This document shows, one piece after another, positions 1-7,310 of a stretch of DNA of 11,419 nucleotides (positions are counted from its first letter, which is position 1; each line of letters opens with the position of its first letter). The notes beneath the pieces are model-generated. The model was given only the letters and a program-made list of their open reading frames with translations, was not told the DNA's origin and ran no database searches. Origin of the DNA: an uncultured Collinsella sp. (lineage in GTDB: Bacteria > Actinomycetota > Coriobacteriia > Coriobacteriales > Coriobacteriaceae); the NCBI GenBank assembly GCA_900549455.1, contig UROM01000048.1, positions 1 through 11,419 of the forward strand, written 5' to 3'. Position numbers and translations under genes: made by a program.

Positions 1-40
1 TCAGGAGTCTCGTGGGCTCGGAGATGTGTATAAGAGACAG
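1..40 (+). other. Nextera read-2/i7 sequencing adapter remnant (contamination)
   Basis: Positions 7-40 are the Illumina Nextera transposase read-2 adapter: a 15-nt sequence starting GTCTCGTGGGCTCGG at 7-21, followed by the 19-bp Tn5 mosaic end AGATGTGTATAAGAGACAG at 22-40. Positions 1-6 (TCAGGA) fit the last six bases of an i7 index; from memory they agree with index N704 as written in the adapter. None of this is genomic. Any translation through it gives the artefact peptide MCIRDS (plus strand) or VSYTHL (minus strand). Genomic sequence starts at about 41. Confidence 0.98.
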
Positions 41-920
41 TCTTGGTGGTACCCAGGTCGCCGGCGGCGCCAATGATACGCGTGGGCTCGGAGACGTTGA
101 CGGCGCGGCCGGACAGGTAGTTGTTGAGCACCTGGCGCAGCTCGTCTGCCGTCTGGAAGCGGTTCGCCGGATCTTTTTCCATGCACTTGAGGATAATGCG
201 CTCCAGATCGGCATCGACGCCGGAGTTGATCTGGCTCGGCGGAACCGGCAGCTCGTTTACCTGCTTGAGCGCAACCGAGATGGCGTCGTCGCCGTCAAAG
301 GGGACGCGACCGGTGGCGCACTCGTACATCACGACGCCCAGGGAGTAGATATCCGAGGTGGGACCGAGGTCCTGACCGCGCGTTTGCTCGGGGCTTACGT
401 AGTGGGCGGTGCCCAGTACATTGTTGTCCTGCGTGAGGTGGCTGTTCTTGGCGCGCGCGATGCCAAAGTCCATGACCTTGATGTTGCCGTCGGGCAGCAC
501 CATGATGTTTTGCGGCTTAATGTCACGGTGGATGATCTCGTGCTTGTGAGCGACCGAAAGCGCGGAGCTGATCTGCGAGCCGATCTGCGCCACCTTCTTG
601 GGATCGAGAGCGCCGTGGCTCTTGATGCCGCTCTTAAGGTCGGTACCGCGCAGGTACTCCATGACGATGTAATAGGTATCGCCGTCCTTGCCCCAATCGT
701 AGACACCCACGATATAGGGGGAGGAAAGACCGGCTGCTGCCTGGGCCTCCTGCTTAAAGCGTGCGGCAAAGGTGGCGTCGCCGGCGTACTGCGGCAGCAT
801 GATCTTGACGGCAACCGTGCGGTCGAGGACCTGGTCTTGCGCGCGGAAGACGGTCGCCATGCCGCCCGTTCCCACCTTATCCTTGAGGAGGTATCTTCCC
901 CCGAGGACCCTCTGTTCCAT
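41..920 (-). CDS. pknB: PknB-type Ser/Thr protein kinase, C-terminus missing
   Basis: Hanks-type serine/threonine kinase domain; 293 codons are visible before the adapter cuts the gene. Visible motifs are the glycine loop GTGGMA (residues 17-22), VAVK with catalytic Lys39, HRDIKPQN with Asp133 (131-138), DFG (151-153), and an activation segment with candidate phospho-Thr163 and Thr171 leading to SPE (176-178). A juxtamembrane start (SEPTRIIGA, 277-285) follows. The membrane segment and any extracellular PASTA repeats, usual in PknB/PrkC receptors of peptidoglycan fragments, would lie beyond the left end and are not seen. The ATG at 920-918 has AGGAG 5 nt upstream. It is the last visible gene of the FHA/phosphatase/synthase cluster, as pknA/pknB are in mycobacteria, and probably phosphorylates wall-growth proteins. 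Conceptual translation past 41 reads adapter. PknA rather than PknB identity cannot be excluded without the C-terminus. Confidence 0.93.
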
Positions 921-1052
921 TCCTGCTCCTAACTAACTTATTCGCTCAACGATGTGTGTAGTACCAAATCCATGGCCGCTGGGGCCGCGTGGCGCCTTGC
1001 CGCTAGCCTGTTGGCTGCGGTGCGCCACATGCTCGTGCTTCGATCACGGGCA
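921..1052 (-). other. 132-bp intergenic leader upstream of the PknB-type kinase
   Basis: This is the longest gap inside the cluster, which is otherwise overlapping or nearly so. It holds the kinase ribosome binding site (AGGAG just upstream of 920), an A/T-richer part at about 930-970 and a GC-rich hairpin at 991-1026. No coding capacity and no convincing promoter hexamers were found. It may carry processing or attenuation signals that set kinase level apart from the upstream genes (inference). Confidence 0.5.
991..1026 (-). other. GC-rich hairpin between the synthase and kinase genes
   Basis: The inner stem pairs CCGC (1000-1003) with GCGG (1017-1020) and AGCC (1005-1008) with GGCT (1013-1016), with T1004 bulged and a TGTT loop. 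An outer stem pairs GGCGC (991-995) with GCGCC (1022-1026) across an uneven internal loop. It begins 27 nt after the synthase stop codon. No U-tract follows on the minus strand, so it is not a canonical intrinsic terminator. It could be a processing or partial attenuation structure, or chance folding in GC-rich DNA. Confidence 0.45.
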
Positions 1053-3923
1053 TCACGCTCCTTGGGCGGCAAGTGCCGCGGTCAGGACGATGCCGGCGAT
1101 CTTGGCCGCCTTGACGTCGTGCTTGTCGTAATCCTCCAAGGCCACCGAGATGGCGACCGTGGGTGAATCGTAAGGTGCAAAGCCGACGAACATGGAGTTG
1201 ACGTTAGTGCCGCTGATCTCGGCCGTGCCAGTCTTGCCGGCGACCTTGACGCCCTGAATCTGGGCATCGGTGCCGGTGCCGGACTGGACGACGGCGAGCA
1301 TGGCTTGCTTGACTTGGTCGGCCGTGGTCGAGCTGACGGCCTGGCCCAGCGAACGGGACTGCGTGGTCTTAACAACAGTTCCGTCCGGCGCGAGCACTTG
1401 GGATACAAAGAACGGGTCCATGACCACGCCGCTGTTGGCGATGGCCGCCGCTAGCACGCAGTTTTGCATGACGGTGGTCTGCGGACCTGGCGTGTGGTCC
1501 ATGCCGACAGGCTGGCCGGCTCCTGCCCAAGCAGTCTCCCACTCGGTCATGAGCGAGGGATCGGCCATGATGGACGCCGCGGTGGTCAGGTCCTGGCCGA
1601 GCTTTTGGCCGTAACCAAAGGCGTTGGCAAACTGGACGAGAGAGTTGGCACCGACCTCGTTGGCTACCTGGCCAAAGACGACGTTGGACGATACGGCAAA
1701 GGCCTGCTGGAGGCTGATGGTGCCGTAGCTCTCGTTGGCGTAATTGGTGACCGGTGCGTTGCCGATGTCCATGGAGCTGGGCGCCTTGTAAGTGCTCGAA
1801 AGGCTGGCGGTGCCGGTCTCGAGTGCCGCGGAAAGGGTGACGACCTTAAACGTGGAGCCCGGGGTGTAGAGCGCGTCCATGGCGCGGTTGTACATGGAGC
1901 CGTTCTCGCCACCACCCGATTGCATCAGGGCGTCGATGTTGGTGTTGTCGTAGGTGGGCGAGCTGGCGCATGCGAGGACCGCGCCGGTGCGCGGGTCCAT
2001 AACCACCACGGCGCCCTTAAAGTCCTTGAGCGCCTGTTCGGCAGCCGTCTGGATGCGCGAGTCGATGGTGAGCTTGGCGGTGTTGCCCGGTTGGTTTTGG
2101 CCCGCGAGCGACGCGAGGGCGTTGTTCCAGCTGGAATAATCCTTGGAGCCGGTGAGCGTGTCGTTCATGACGCTCTCGACACCCGCGGTGCCGTACTGCT
2201 GGCTTACATAGCCCACCACGTGAGCGGCCATGTTTCCGTTGGGGTAGGAGCGGGCGTAGGTTCCATCCTCCTGCTGCAGCGACTCGGCCAGCGTCACGCC
2301 GTCGGACGTGATGATGGAGCCGCGCTGGATGTACTTGGAGCGGGCGATGGTGTGGTTGTTGGTCGGCATGTCCTGATAGTCCTTGGCCTTGATGACCTGG
2401 ACATAGGTGAGGTTGCCGATAAGGATGGCGAACAGCGCCGTAAAGGCGAACACGGCGCGGGTCAGTCGATTGGCGAGCGCCACGCGGCCGAGCACGCCGG
2501 ATTCGGGCGTGTCGAGCAGGCGGCGGCGCATGCGCGAGGCGGCGGAGTGGCTGCCACGGGCGTACGAAGATGAAGTGGCGAAGCGCGTGCCGGCCGGGGA
2601 GGACGCCGAGGCGACCTGGTCGTCAGTGATGGCGGCCATGGTGCCGGTGCCGGTAAGCTCGGCCTCGCGACCGGTTGCCTCGTCACCGGCGCGCAGCAAA
2701 AGCGCGACGATGATAAAGCTTGCCAGCAGCGAGGAGCCGCCCTGGCTCATAAAGGGCAGAGTGACGCCGGTCAGCGGGATCAGGCGGGTAACGCCGCCAA
2801 CGATTAAGAAGGCCTGGAAGCTGATAGCGGCCGTAAGACCGGTGGCGCTAAAGGCGGCAAGGTCGGACTTGGCACGGGCCGCCGTGGTCAGGCCGCGTAC
2901 GGCAAAGAGCATAAACAGGATAAGAACGGCGCCGCCGCCCAAAAGGCCCATCTCCTCGCCGATAGCCGAGAAGATAAAGTCGGACTCGACGACGGGGATG
3001 TTATTGGCCATACCGTTGCCAATGCCGACGCCAACAAGGCCGCCGTCGGCCAGCGAGAAGAGGGACTGGACAATCTGGTAGCCCTGACCCTGCGCGTCCT
3101 TAAAGGGATCGGCCCAGATCTGGAAACGCACCTGGACGTGCGACAGGAACTTGTAGGCGCCCACGGCCCCCACGGCCAAGAGCGCAAGGCCGATGATGAC
3201 ATACGAGAAACGACCCGTGGCAACGTAAAGCATCAGCAAGAAGATGGTGTAGAACAGCAAGGCCGAGCCCAGGTCACGTTCGAAGACAACGACGAGCAGG
3301 CATACGCCCCAGACTGCGAACAGCGGCAGCAGCAGGCGCAGACGCGGAATCTTAAGACCCAAGATCTTGCGGTTGGAGATAGAGAGCAGTTCGCGGTTTT
3401 CGGCCAGGTAACCGGCTAGGAACAGCACGATAAAGACCTTGGCGAACTCGCCGGGCTGAATGGTAAAGCCGGCGATGCGAATCCACAGTTTGGAGCCCGA
3501 GATCGTGGTGCCGATAAAGATGGGCAGCATCAGCAAGATGATGCCGATGATGCCAAAGGTGTACTTGTAGCGCATGACCACGTCGAGGTTTTTGACCAGC
3601 GCAAGCGTACCTACCATCAACGCCACCGAGATAAACAGGATGACGAGCTGCGAGATGGCGAGCGTGGGCGCCAAGCGCGTCACAAACGTGATGCCAATGC
3701 CCGAAAGCACAAAGACGATGGGCAGGATGGCCGGGTCGGCGCCGGGTGCCAGAATGCGCACGGCGATATGCGCCGCGGCGAAGGCGGCAAAGAGACCGAT
3801 CGGAACGGCAAGTGTTTCAAACGAGATGGCGGCGCCTGCGGTGAGCACGTACATCGCATACAGCAGGATGACGGGGAACGCCGAGGCGATGAGCAAAAGC
3901 AGTTCGGTGTTGCGGCGACTCAT
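1053..3923 (-). CDS. RodA/FtsW (SEDS) glycosyltransferase fused to class B penicillin-binding protein
   Basis: This 956-residue protein carries both peptidoglycan polymerase and transpeptidase activities. The N-terminal SEDS part (about 1-412, roughly twelve hydrophobic spans by eye) shows QPGEF (156-160), ERDLG (215-219), GYQIVQSL (281-288), ESDFIF with the likely catalytic Asp315, and PLTGVTLPFMSQGGSS (383-398). A Ser/Thr/Ala-rich linker (about 413-484) and one span (about 485-508) lead to a PBP2/PbpA-like domain: RGSI (534-537), active-site Ser690 in STFK, SSN (745-747) and KTGT (897-900). Mycobacteria encode these as adjacent rodA and pbpA between pstP and pknA, so the fusion replaces two genes. 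The start is ATG 3923-3921, preceded by AAAGGGAG; the open frame runs further upstream to 4049 but would overlap the phosphatase gene. RodA-like rather than FtsW-like is inferred from neighbours. Beta-lactams should acylate Ser690 (family knowledge). Confidence 0.94.
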   Translation of the reverse strand: MSRRNTELLLLIASAFPVILLYAMYVLTAGAAISFETLAVPIGLFAAFAAAHIAVRILAPGADPAILPIVFVLSGIGITFVTRLAPTLAISQLVILFISVALMVGTLALVKNLDVVMRYKYTFGIIGIILLMLPIFIGTTISGSKLWIRIAGFTIQPGEFAKVFIVLFLAGYLAENRELLSISNRKILGLKIPRLRLLLPLFAVWGVCLLVVVFERDLGSALLFYTIFLLMLYVATGRFSYVIIGLALLAVGAVGAYKFLSHVQVRFQIWADPFKDAQGQGYQIVQSLFSLADGGLVGVGIGNGMANNIPVVESDFIFSAIGEEMGLLGGGAVLILFMLFAVRGLTTAARAKSDLAAFSATGLTAAISFQAFLIVGGVTRLIPLTGVTLPFMSQGGSSLLASFIIVALLLRAGDEATGREAELTGTGTMAAITDDQVASASSPAGTRFATSSSYARGSHSAASRMRRRLLDTPESGVLGRVALANRLTRAVFAFTALFAILIGNLTYVQVIKAKDYQDMPTNNHTIARSKYIQRGSIITSDGVTLAESLQQEDGTYARSYPNGNMAAHVVGYVSQQYGTAGVESVMNDTLTGSKDYSSWNNALASLAGQNQPGNTAKLTIDSRIQTAAEQALKDFKGAVVVMDPRTGAVLACASSPTYDNTNIDALMQSGGGENGSMYNRAMDALYTPGSTFKVVTLSAALETGTASLSSTYKAPSSMDIGNAPVTNYANESYGTISLQQAFAVSSNVVFGQVANEVGANSLVQFANAFGYGQKLGQDLTTAASIMADPSLMTEWETAWAGAGQPVGMDHTPGPQTTVMQNCVLAAAIANSGVVMDPFFVSQVLAPDGTVVKTTQSRSLGQAVSSTTADQVKQAMLAVVQSGTGTDAQIQGVKVAGKTGTAEISGTNVNSMFVGFAPYDSPTVAISVALEDYDKHDVKAAKIAGIVLTAALAAQGA

Positions 3924-3939
3924 AAGCGGCACTCCCTTT

Positions 3940-5880
3940 CTAATTCTTATCGGAGGCTTCGGCCTCGGCGGACTGTTCGGCGGTTTTCTCGGAATCCGAT
4001 TCGGAGGTCGAACTCTGGTCGGTGTTATTGCGAATTGTTTGCGCGTCAATCACCTGACGGGTCTGCTCCTCGTCGATCTGATGGCGGTACTTGGAGATAG
4101 TGTCCTGCGCATCGTCGATGCTCGTCTGCTGAATACCCGCCTTCAGGCGATTTTGCGTGTCTTCGGGCAGGTCGGACAGCTCGATGGTGGTCGTGCTCTC
4201 GAGCCAGTGCAGCTTAAGGCCGAGCGGCTTGCCGGGAATGCCCCGGTAGACCGCGACGGTGTCCTTGTAGGTGCCCAGGTAGTACGAGCTGGTGATACCC
4301 GTGTAGGCCCAGATGGCTGCCGCCAGCACAAAAGCGATGCCCAAGACGGCGGCAATGGTGATGTTGCGGCGGCGGACGCGCTTTGCCTCGCGCATGACGC
4401 CATCGTCGACCAGGTCAACGACGACCACGGTGACGTTGTCGTGCCCACCGGCGACCAGTGCCGCGTCAACAAGGTTGTCGACGCAAATCTGCGCGGTCGA
4501 GGACTGTGTGGCGATGTTTTCGATATCGCTATCGGGAATCATGCTCGAAAGGCCGTCCGAGCACAGGATCAGGCGGTCGCCTTCCTCGACATGCAGGGTA
4601 AAGTGGTCGGCATACATGGCGGGATCCGAGCCCAGGGCGCGGGTGATGACCGAGCGGTTGGGGTGGACGCGCGCCTCGTCTGCCGTAATCTCGCCGGCGT
4701 CCACGAGCTCCTCCACATAGGAGTGGTCGCGGGTCACGCGGATGAGCGTGCCCTCGTGGAGCAGATAGGCGCGCGAGTCGCCCACGTGGGCGATAGCGAG
4801 CATGTCGTTTTCGATATAGGCGCAGGTTGCCGTGCAGCCCATACCGGGCTTGCCAAGCCCGTTGAGCGCGGCTTCGATCACCGCGGCGTTTGCCGCTTCG
4901 ACGGCTGCCGCCAGTCGTGCGGCGTCGGCTGCCTGCGGCGCTGTCTTGGCAATGGTTTCGACGGCGATGGAGGAGGCCACCTCGCCGGCGGCGTGGCCGC
5001 CCATGCCGTCGCATACGCAAAAGAGCGGCGATTGCACCAGATAGGAGTCTTCGTTATGCGGGCGCACGCAGCCGACATCGGAGCGGGCGCCCCACATGAG
5101 CTGCGTGGTCGTGCCGGCGTCGTAGGTCGAGTCGGTCTCGATGCGCTCGTCGGTCAGCGGCTCAAAACTCATGGTCGAGCCGGGGTCCTTAAGTTTGGCC
5201 TCCACGGCGGCAACGTCAATCTCGGCCGTATCGCCGGGCGAGACGGTGTCGGCATCGTTGCTCGGGTCGTCAACGTTAGGCGTGGTGGGCTCTTCGGTTG
5301 TGCGGTAGACAGGCTCGTCGTCTTGCGGGGCGACGGCTGCGGGCTCGGGCGTCGCGAAGTGCGCGGGCGTGCCGTGGGACTGGGAGACATCCTCCGTCGT
5401 TGCTGCGGGCACGTCTTCGGCCACAGACTGCATGGCCTCGGGTGCCGATGCGGCCGCGGGGGAGGGAGCCGCCGCGGACTCCGGTGCAGATGCGGGCTCG
5501 GGCGCTGCGGCGGGTACCGGCGCTACGGGAAACACCGGTGCCGCGGGCTCGGGAGCCGCAAACACCGCGGAGCTCTCGGTAATCGCCGTGGCGACGGGTT
5601 CGGCAAAGTGAGCCGGTGCGGGCGTGTCTTGCGGGACCGCGGGCTGCTCGGCAGCGGCGTGCACACCGATGGGGGCGGTGCCGCCGTCAGCGTTGTCCTC
5701 GACATCCTCGTCGTCGGTCAATGTCGGATATTCTTGCGTCACATGCGAAAGAGGCAGGGAGAACACAGTGTCCTCGGGCTCCACGGGCGCAGGGCCCGCC
5801 GGGGCGGCATGAGCCGGCGCGGCTGCGGGGGCAGCCGACGTCTCGGGCATGTTTGCGGACTTGTTCTCCTCGTCGATCAT
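3940..5880 (-). CDS. pstP: PstP-type PP2C Ser/Thr protein phosphatase with long N-terminal extension
   Basis: This 646-residue metal-dependent phosphatase (PPM/PP2C) should reverse the phosphorylation made by the cluster's kinases. Residues 1 to about 258 are Ala/Pro/Glu-rich and look disordered. The PP2C domain (about 259-491) shows NED (276-278), DGMGGH with Asp291 (291-296), GDSRAYL with Asp368, SDGL with Asp442, and GGHDN with Asp481 (478-482), which supply the metal ligands. A basic stretch (500-505) precedes one membrane span (about 506-527), followed by an outside tail of about 119 residues (VAVYRGIPG, ELSDLPEDT) of the kind seen in actinobacterial PstP, ending in an acidic Ser-rich tract. 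The ATG start overlaps the fhaB stop as ATGA (5880-5877), with AAGGTG upstream, so translation is probably coupled. An internal Met11 is a possible alternative start. The N-terminal extension is unusual, since PstP normally starts almost directly with the catalytic domain. Confidence 0.93.
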   Translation of the reverse strand: MIDEENKSANMPETSAAPAAAPAHAAPAGPAPVEPEDTVFSLPLSHVTQEYPTLTDDEDVEDNADGGTAPIGVHAAAEQPAVPQDTPAPAHFAEPVATAITESSAVFAAPEPAAPVFPVAPVPAAAPEPASAPESAAAPSPAAASAPEAMQSVAEDVPAATTEDVSQSHGTPAHFATPEPAAVAPQDDEPVYRTTEEPTTPNVDDPSNDADTVSPGDTAEIDVAAVEAKLKDPGSTMSFEPLTDERIETDSTYDAGTTTQLMWGARSDVGCVRPHNEDSYLVQSPLFCVCDGMGGHAAGEVASSIAVETIAKTAPQAADAARLAAAVEAANAAVIEAALNGLGKPGMGCTATCAYIENDMLAIAHVGDSRAYLLHEGTLIRVTRDHSYVEELVDAGEITADEARVHPNRSVITRALGSDPAMYADHFTLHVEEGDRLILCSDGLSSMIPDSDIENIATQSSTAQICVDNLVDAALVAGGHDNVTVVVVDLVDDGVMREAKRVRRRNITIAAVLGIAFVLAAAIWAYTGITSSYYLGTYKDTVAVYRGIPGKPLGLKLHWLESTTTIELSDLPEDTQNRLKAGIQQTSIDDAQDTISKYRHQIDEEQTRQVIDAQTIRNNTDQSSTSESDSEKTAEQSAEAEASDKN

Positions 5881-6293
5881 CGACGGTTCACCTTCATGAC
5901 CACGTCGCCAATCTGGACTTCGTCGCCCTCGCGCAGCGTTGCGGGCTCCACCAGCTGGCGGCCGTTGACGAGCGTGCCGTTAAGCGAGTTGAGGTCCTCG
6001 ATAATAAGTGCCGGGCCCTGCAGCGAAAAGCGCGCATGCGAGGCCGAGACAAAAGGTTCGTTGATGCAGATGTCTGACGACGGCGAACGGCCGACGATGA
6101 CGGGGCCGAGCATATCCACGTGGATGCCGCGGATGCCGCGCGGGCCCTTGTCCACATCGATCGTCCAGATGGCCGAGTCACGGCGCTGGCCGCGGACGAG
6201 CCCCACGCCGGTCTTCATAACGGCAAACAGGAAGATGTAGAGCAGGACGACCAGGACAATGCGGCCTGCAAACAGGACGATATCGATGTTCAT
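5877..6293 (-). CDS. fhaB: FhaB-like membrane-anchored FHA domain protein
   Basis: A 138-residue phosphothreonine reader. One N-terminal membrane span (about residues 5-26) anchors it, a short linker follows, and a single FHA domain fills about 62-138. The recognition motifs are intact: GRS (68-70), SASH (83-86), and NSLNGTLVNG (102-111) with Asn105, Gly106 and Asn110. Length and layout match actinobacterial FhaB/FipA, which binds phosphorylated division and wall proteins. It starts at ATG 6293-6291, 6 nt after the fhaA stop, with AGGGGA of its ribosome binding site overlapping the end of fhaA. Its TGA overlaps the pstP ATG. The partner here is unknown; kinase juxtamembrane or synthase phospho-sites are plausible by analogy. 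Confidence 0.92.
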   Translation of the reverse strand: MNIDIVLFAGRIVLVVLLYIFLFAVMKTGVGLVRGQRRDSAIWTIDVDKGPRGIRGIHVDMLGPVIVGRSPSSDICINEPFVSASHARFSLQGPALIIEDLNSLNGTLVNGRQLVEPATLREGDEVQIGDVVMKVNRR

Positions 6294-6299
6294 AAGCGA

Positions 6300-7310
6300 C
6301 TATCCCCTAAATTCGAACGTGCTCAGGCCAAACGTCAGCAGGTCGCCGTTGCGCAGCGGGCAGCGCGTGATGCGGCGGTTGTTGACGAGCGTGCCGTTGG
6401 TGGAGTTGAGGTCCTCGATCGACCAGTCCGAGCCGGTAAAGGTGAGCTGGGCATGACGGCGCGACACGTTGGGGTCGCGCAGGGCGATGTCAGAAACCGA
6501 GCGCTCGCGACCGATGGTCACCTGTGCGGAGGTGATGCTGTGGCTCTCGCCGCTCACGACGTCGACGAGCTGGGCAAGCGGACGCTGCGGGGCGCGAGGG
6601 CTTGCCATGTTGGAGGCGATGCTGGTTGCGGCGCCAAGGCCCACGGCGGCGCCGGTCGCGGCGGCTCCACCCATGCCGGCAAGCGCGTCGCGCGAGACGG
6701 TTTGGGGCACGGGAATGGGTGCGGCGGCGGGATCGGGCACATTGGGCGCAAAGGGATCGGCCGCGGCAAGCGGATCGGGAGCGGCGGCGCGGGGTGCCGG
6801 CTGCTGCTGCGGCATGGCAGCGGGGTGCTGCTGCGGGGCGGCAAACTGCTGCTGGCCGGCGCGCGGGGCACTGGCGGCACGGCTTGTGGCCGAGCTGTTC
6901 TGGCCTAGGCCGTTTTGGTAGGCGCGCTCTTCCTCGTACAGGCGACCGAGCGTGGGGGCATCGACGTTCTCGGCAAAGACCGAGAACTTGCCGCCGCGCA
7001 GCTGCGGGTCGATCATAAAGCGAACGAGGGGCTCGCCGACAAAGACGTAGCGGCGCTTTTCGGCCTGCGCTTTCACAAACTCGCGGACCTCGCGCGAAAG
7101 CTCGGGGTAGAACGGGGCGAGCATGGGGTCGTCGTCGGCGGCAATCAGGATGGTATAGAGTGCCGGCGCGGTGTTGACGCCGTTGATCACCAGAGTCTGA
7201 TCCTCCATGTCGCGAGCGGCCTGCTTGGCAAGCTTCTTAAAGGAGAACGGGGCACGGGTGGCACCGAAGATGCCGGCCACGTGGTCCTCGAAGATGTTCA
7301 GGAAGTTCAC
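6300..7310 (-). CDS. fhaA: FhaA-like protein: DUF3662 domain plus C-terminal FHA domain
   Basis: A 336-residue cytoplasmic protein with the two-domain layout of actinobacterial FhaA. The N-terminal DUF3662 domain spans about 1-125 (motifs such as ARDMEDQ, LAPFYPEL, YVFVGEPLVRF). A flexible Gln/Ala/Pro-rich linker (about 135-243, including AAPQQHPAAMPQQQP) follows, then an FHA domain (about 244-336) with GRER (267-270), SRRH (283-286) and NSTNGTLVN (302-310). FhaA in mycobacteria regulates peptidoglycan synthesis and binds phosphorylated MviN and kinases; the same role is inferred. The start is GTG 7310-7308 with GGAGAG 9 nt upstream, and it overlaps the kinase TGA as GTGA, suggesting translational coupling. 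There is no membrane span, so recruitment to the membrane must come through phospho-partners. Confidence 0.93.
   Translation of the reverse strand: MNFLNIFEDHVAGIFGATRAPFSFKKLAKQAARDMEDQTLVINGVNTAPALYTILIAADDDPMLAPFYPELSREVREFVKAQAEKRRYVFVGEPLVRFMIDPQLRGGKFSVFAENVDAPTLGRLYEEERAYQNGLGQNSSATSRAASAPRAGQQQFAAPQQHPAAMPQQQPAPRAAAPDPLAAADPFAPNVPDPAAAPIPVPQTVSRDALAGMGGAAATGAAVGLGAATSIASNMASPRAPQRPLAQLVDVVSGESHSITSAQVTIGRERSVSDIALRDPNVSRRHAQLTFTGSDWSIEDLNSTNGTLVNNRRITRCPLRNGDLLTFGLSTFEFRG

Noticed and set aside
12..932. 306-codon open frame on the plus strand
   Set aside because: It starts inside the sequencing adapter (MCIRDS artefact) and is antisense to a kinase gene with all catalytic motifs.
958..966. 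Possible extended -10 (TGG-TACTAC, minus strand) for the PknB-type kinase
   Set aside because: Only 3 of 6 bases match TATAAT and no -35 is apparent, too weak to call in a 132-bp gap.
1464..2573. 369-codon open frame on the plus strand
   Set aside because: Antisense to the penicillin-binding half of the synthase, low-complexity Gly/Val/Arg composition, no domain.
3924..4049. 42-residue N-terminal extension of the synthase frame
   Set aside because: It would overlap the end of pstP and is Pro/Arg-rich. ATG 3923 has a strong ribosome binding site and is directly followed by the first SEDS membrane span.
3574..6240. 888-codon open frame on the plus strand
   Set aside because: It lies antisense to pstP, fhaB and part of the synthase, all of which have complete domain motifs. 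Its translation is Gly/Arg/Val-rich with no recognisable domain; long antisense frames are expected in GC-rich coding DNA.
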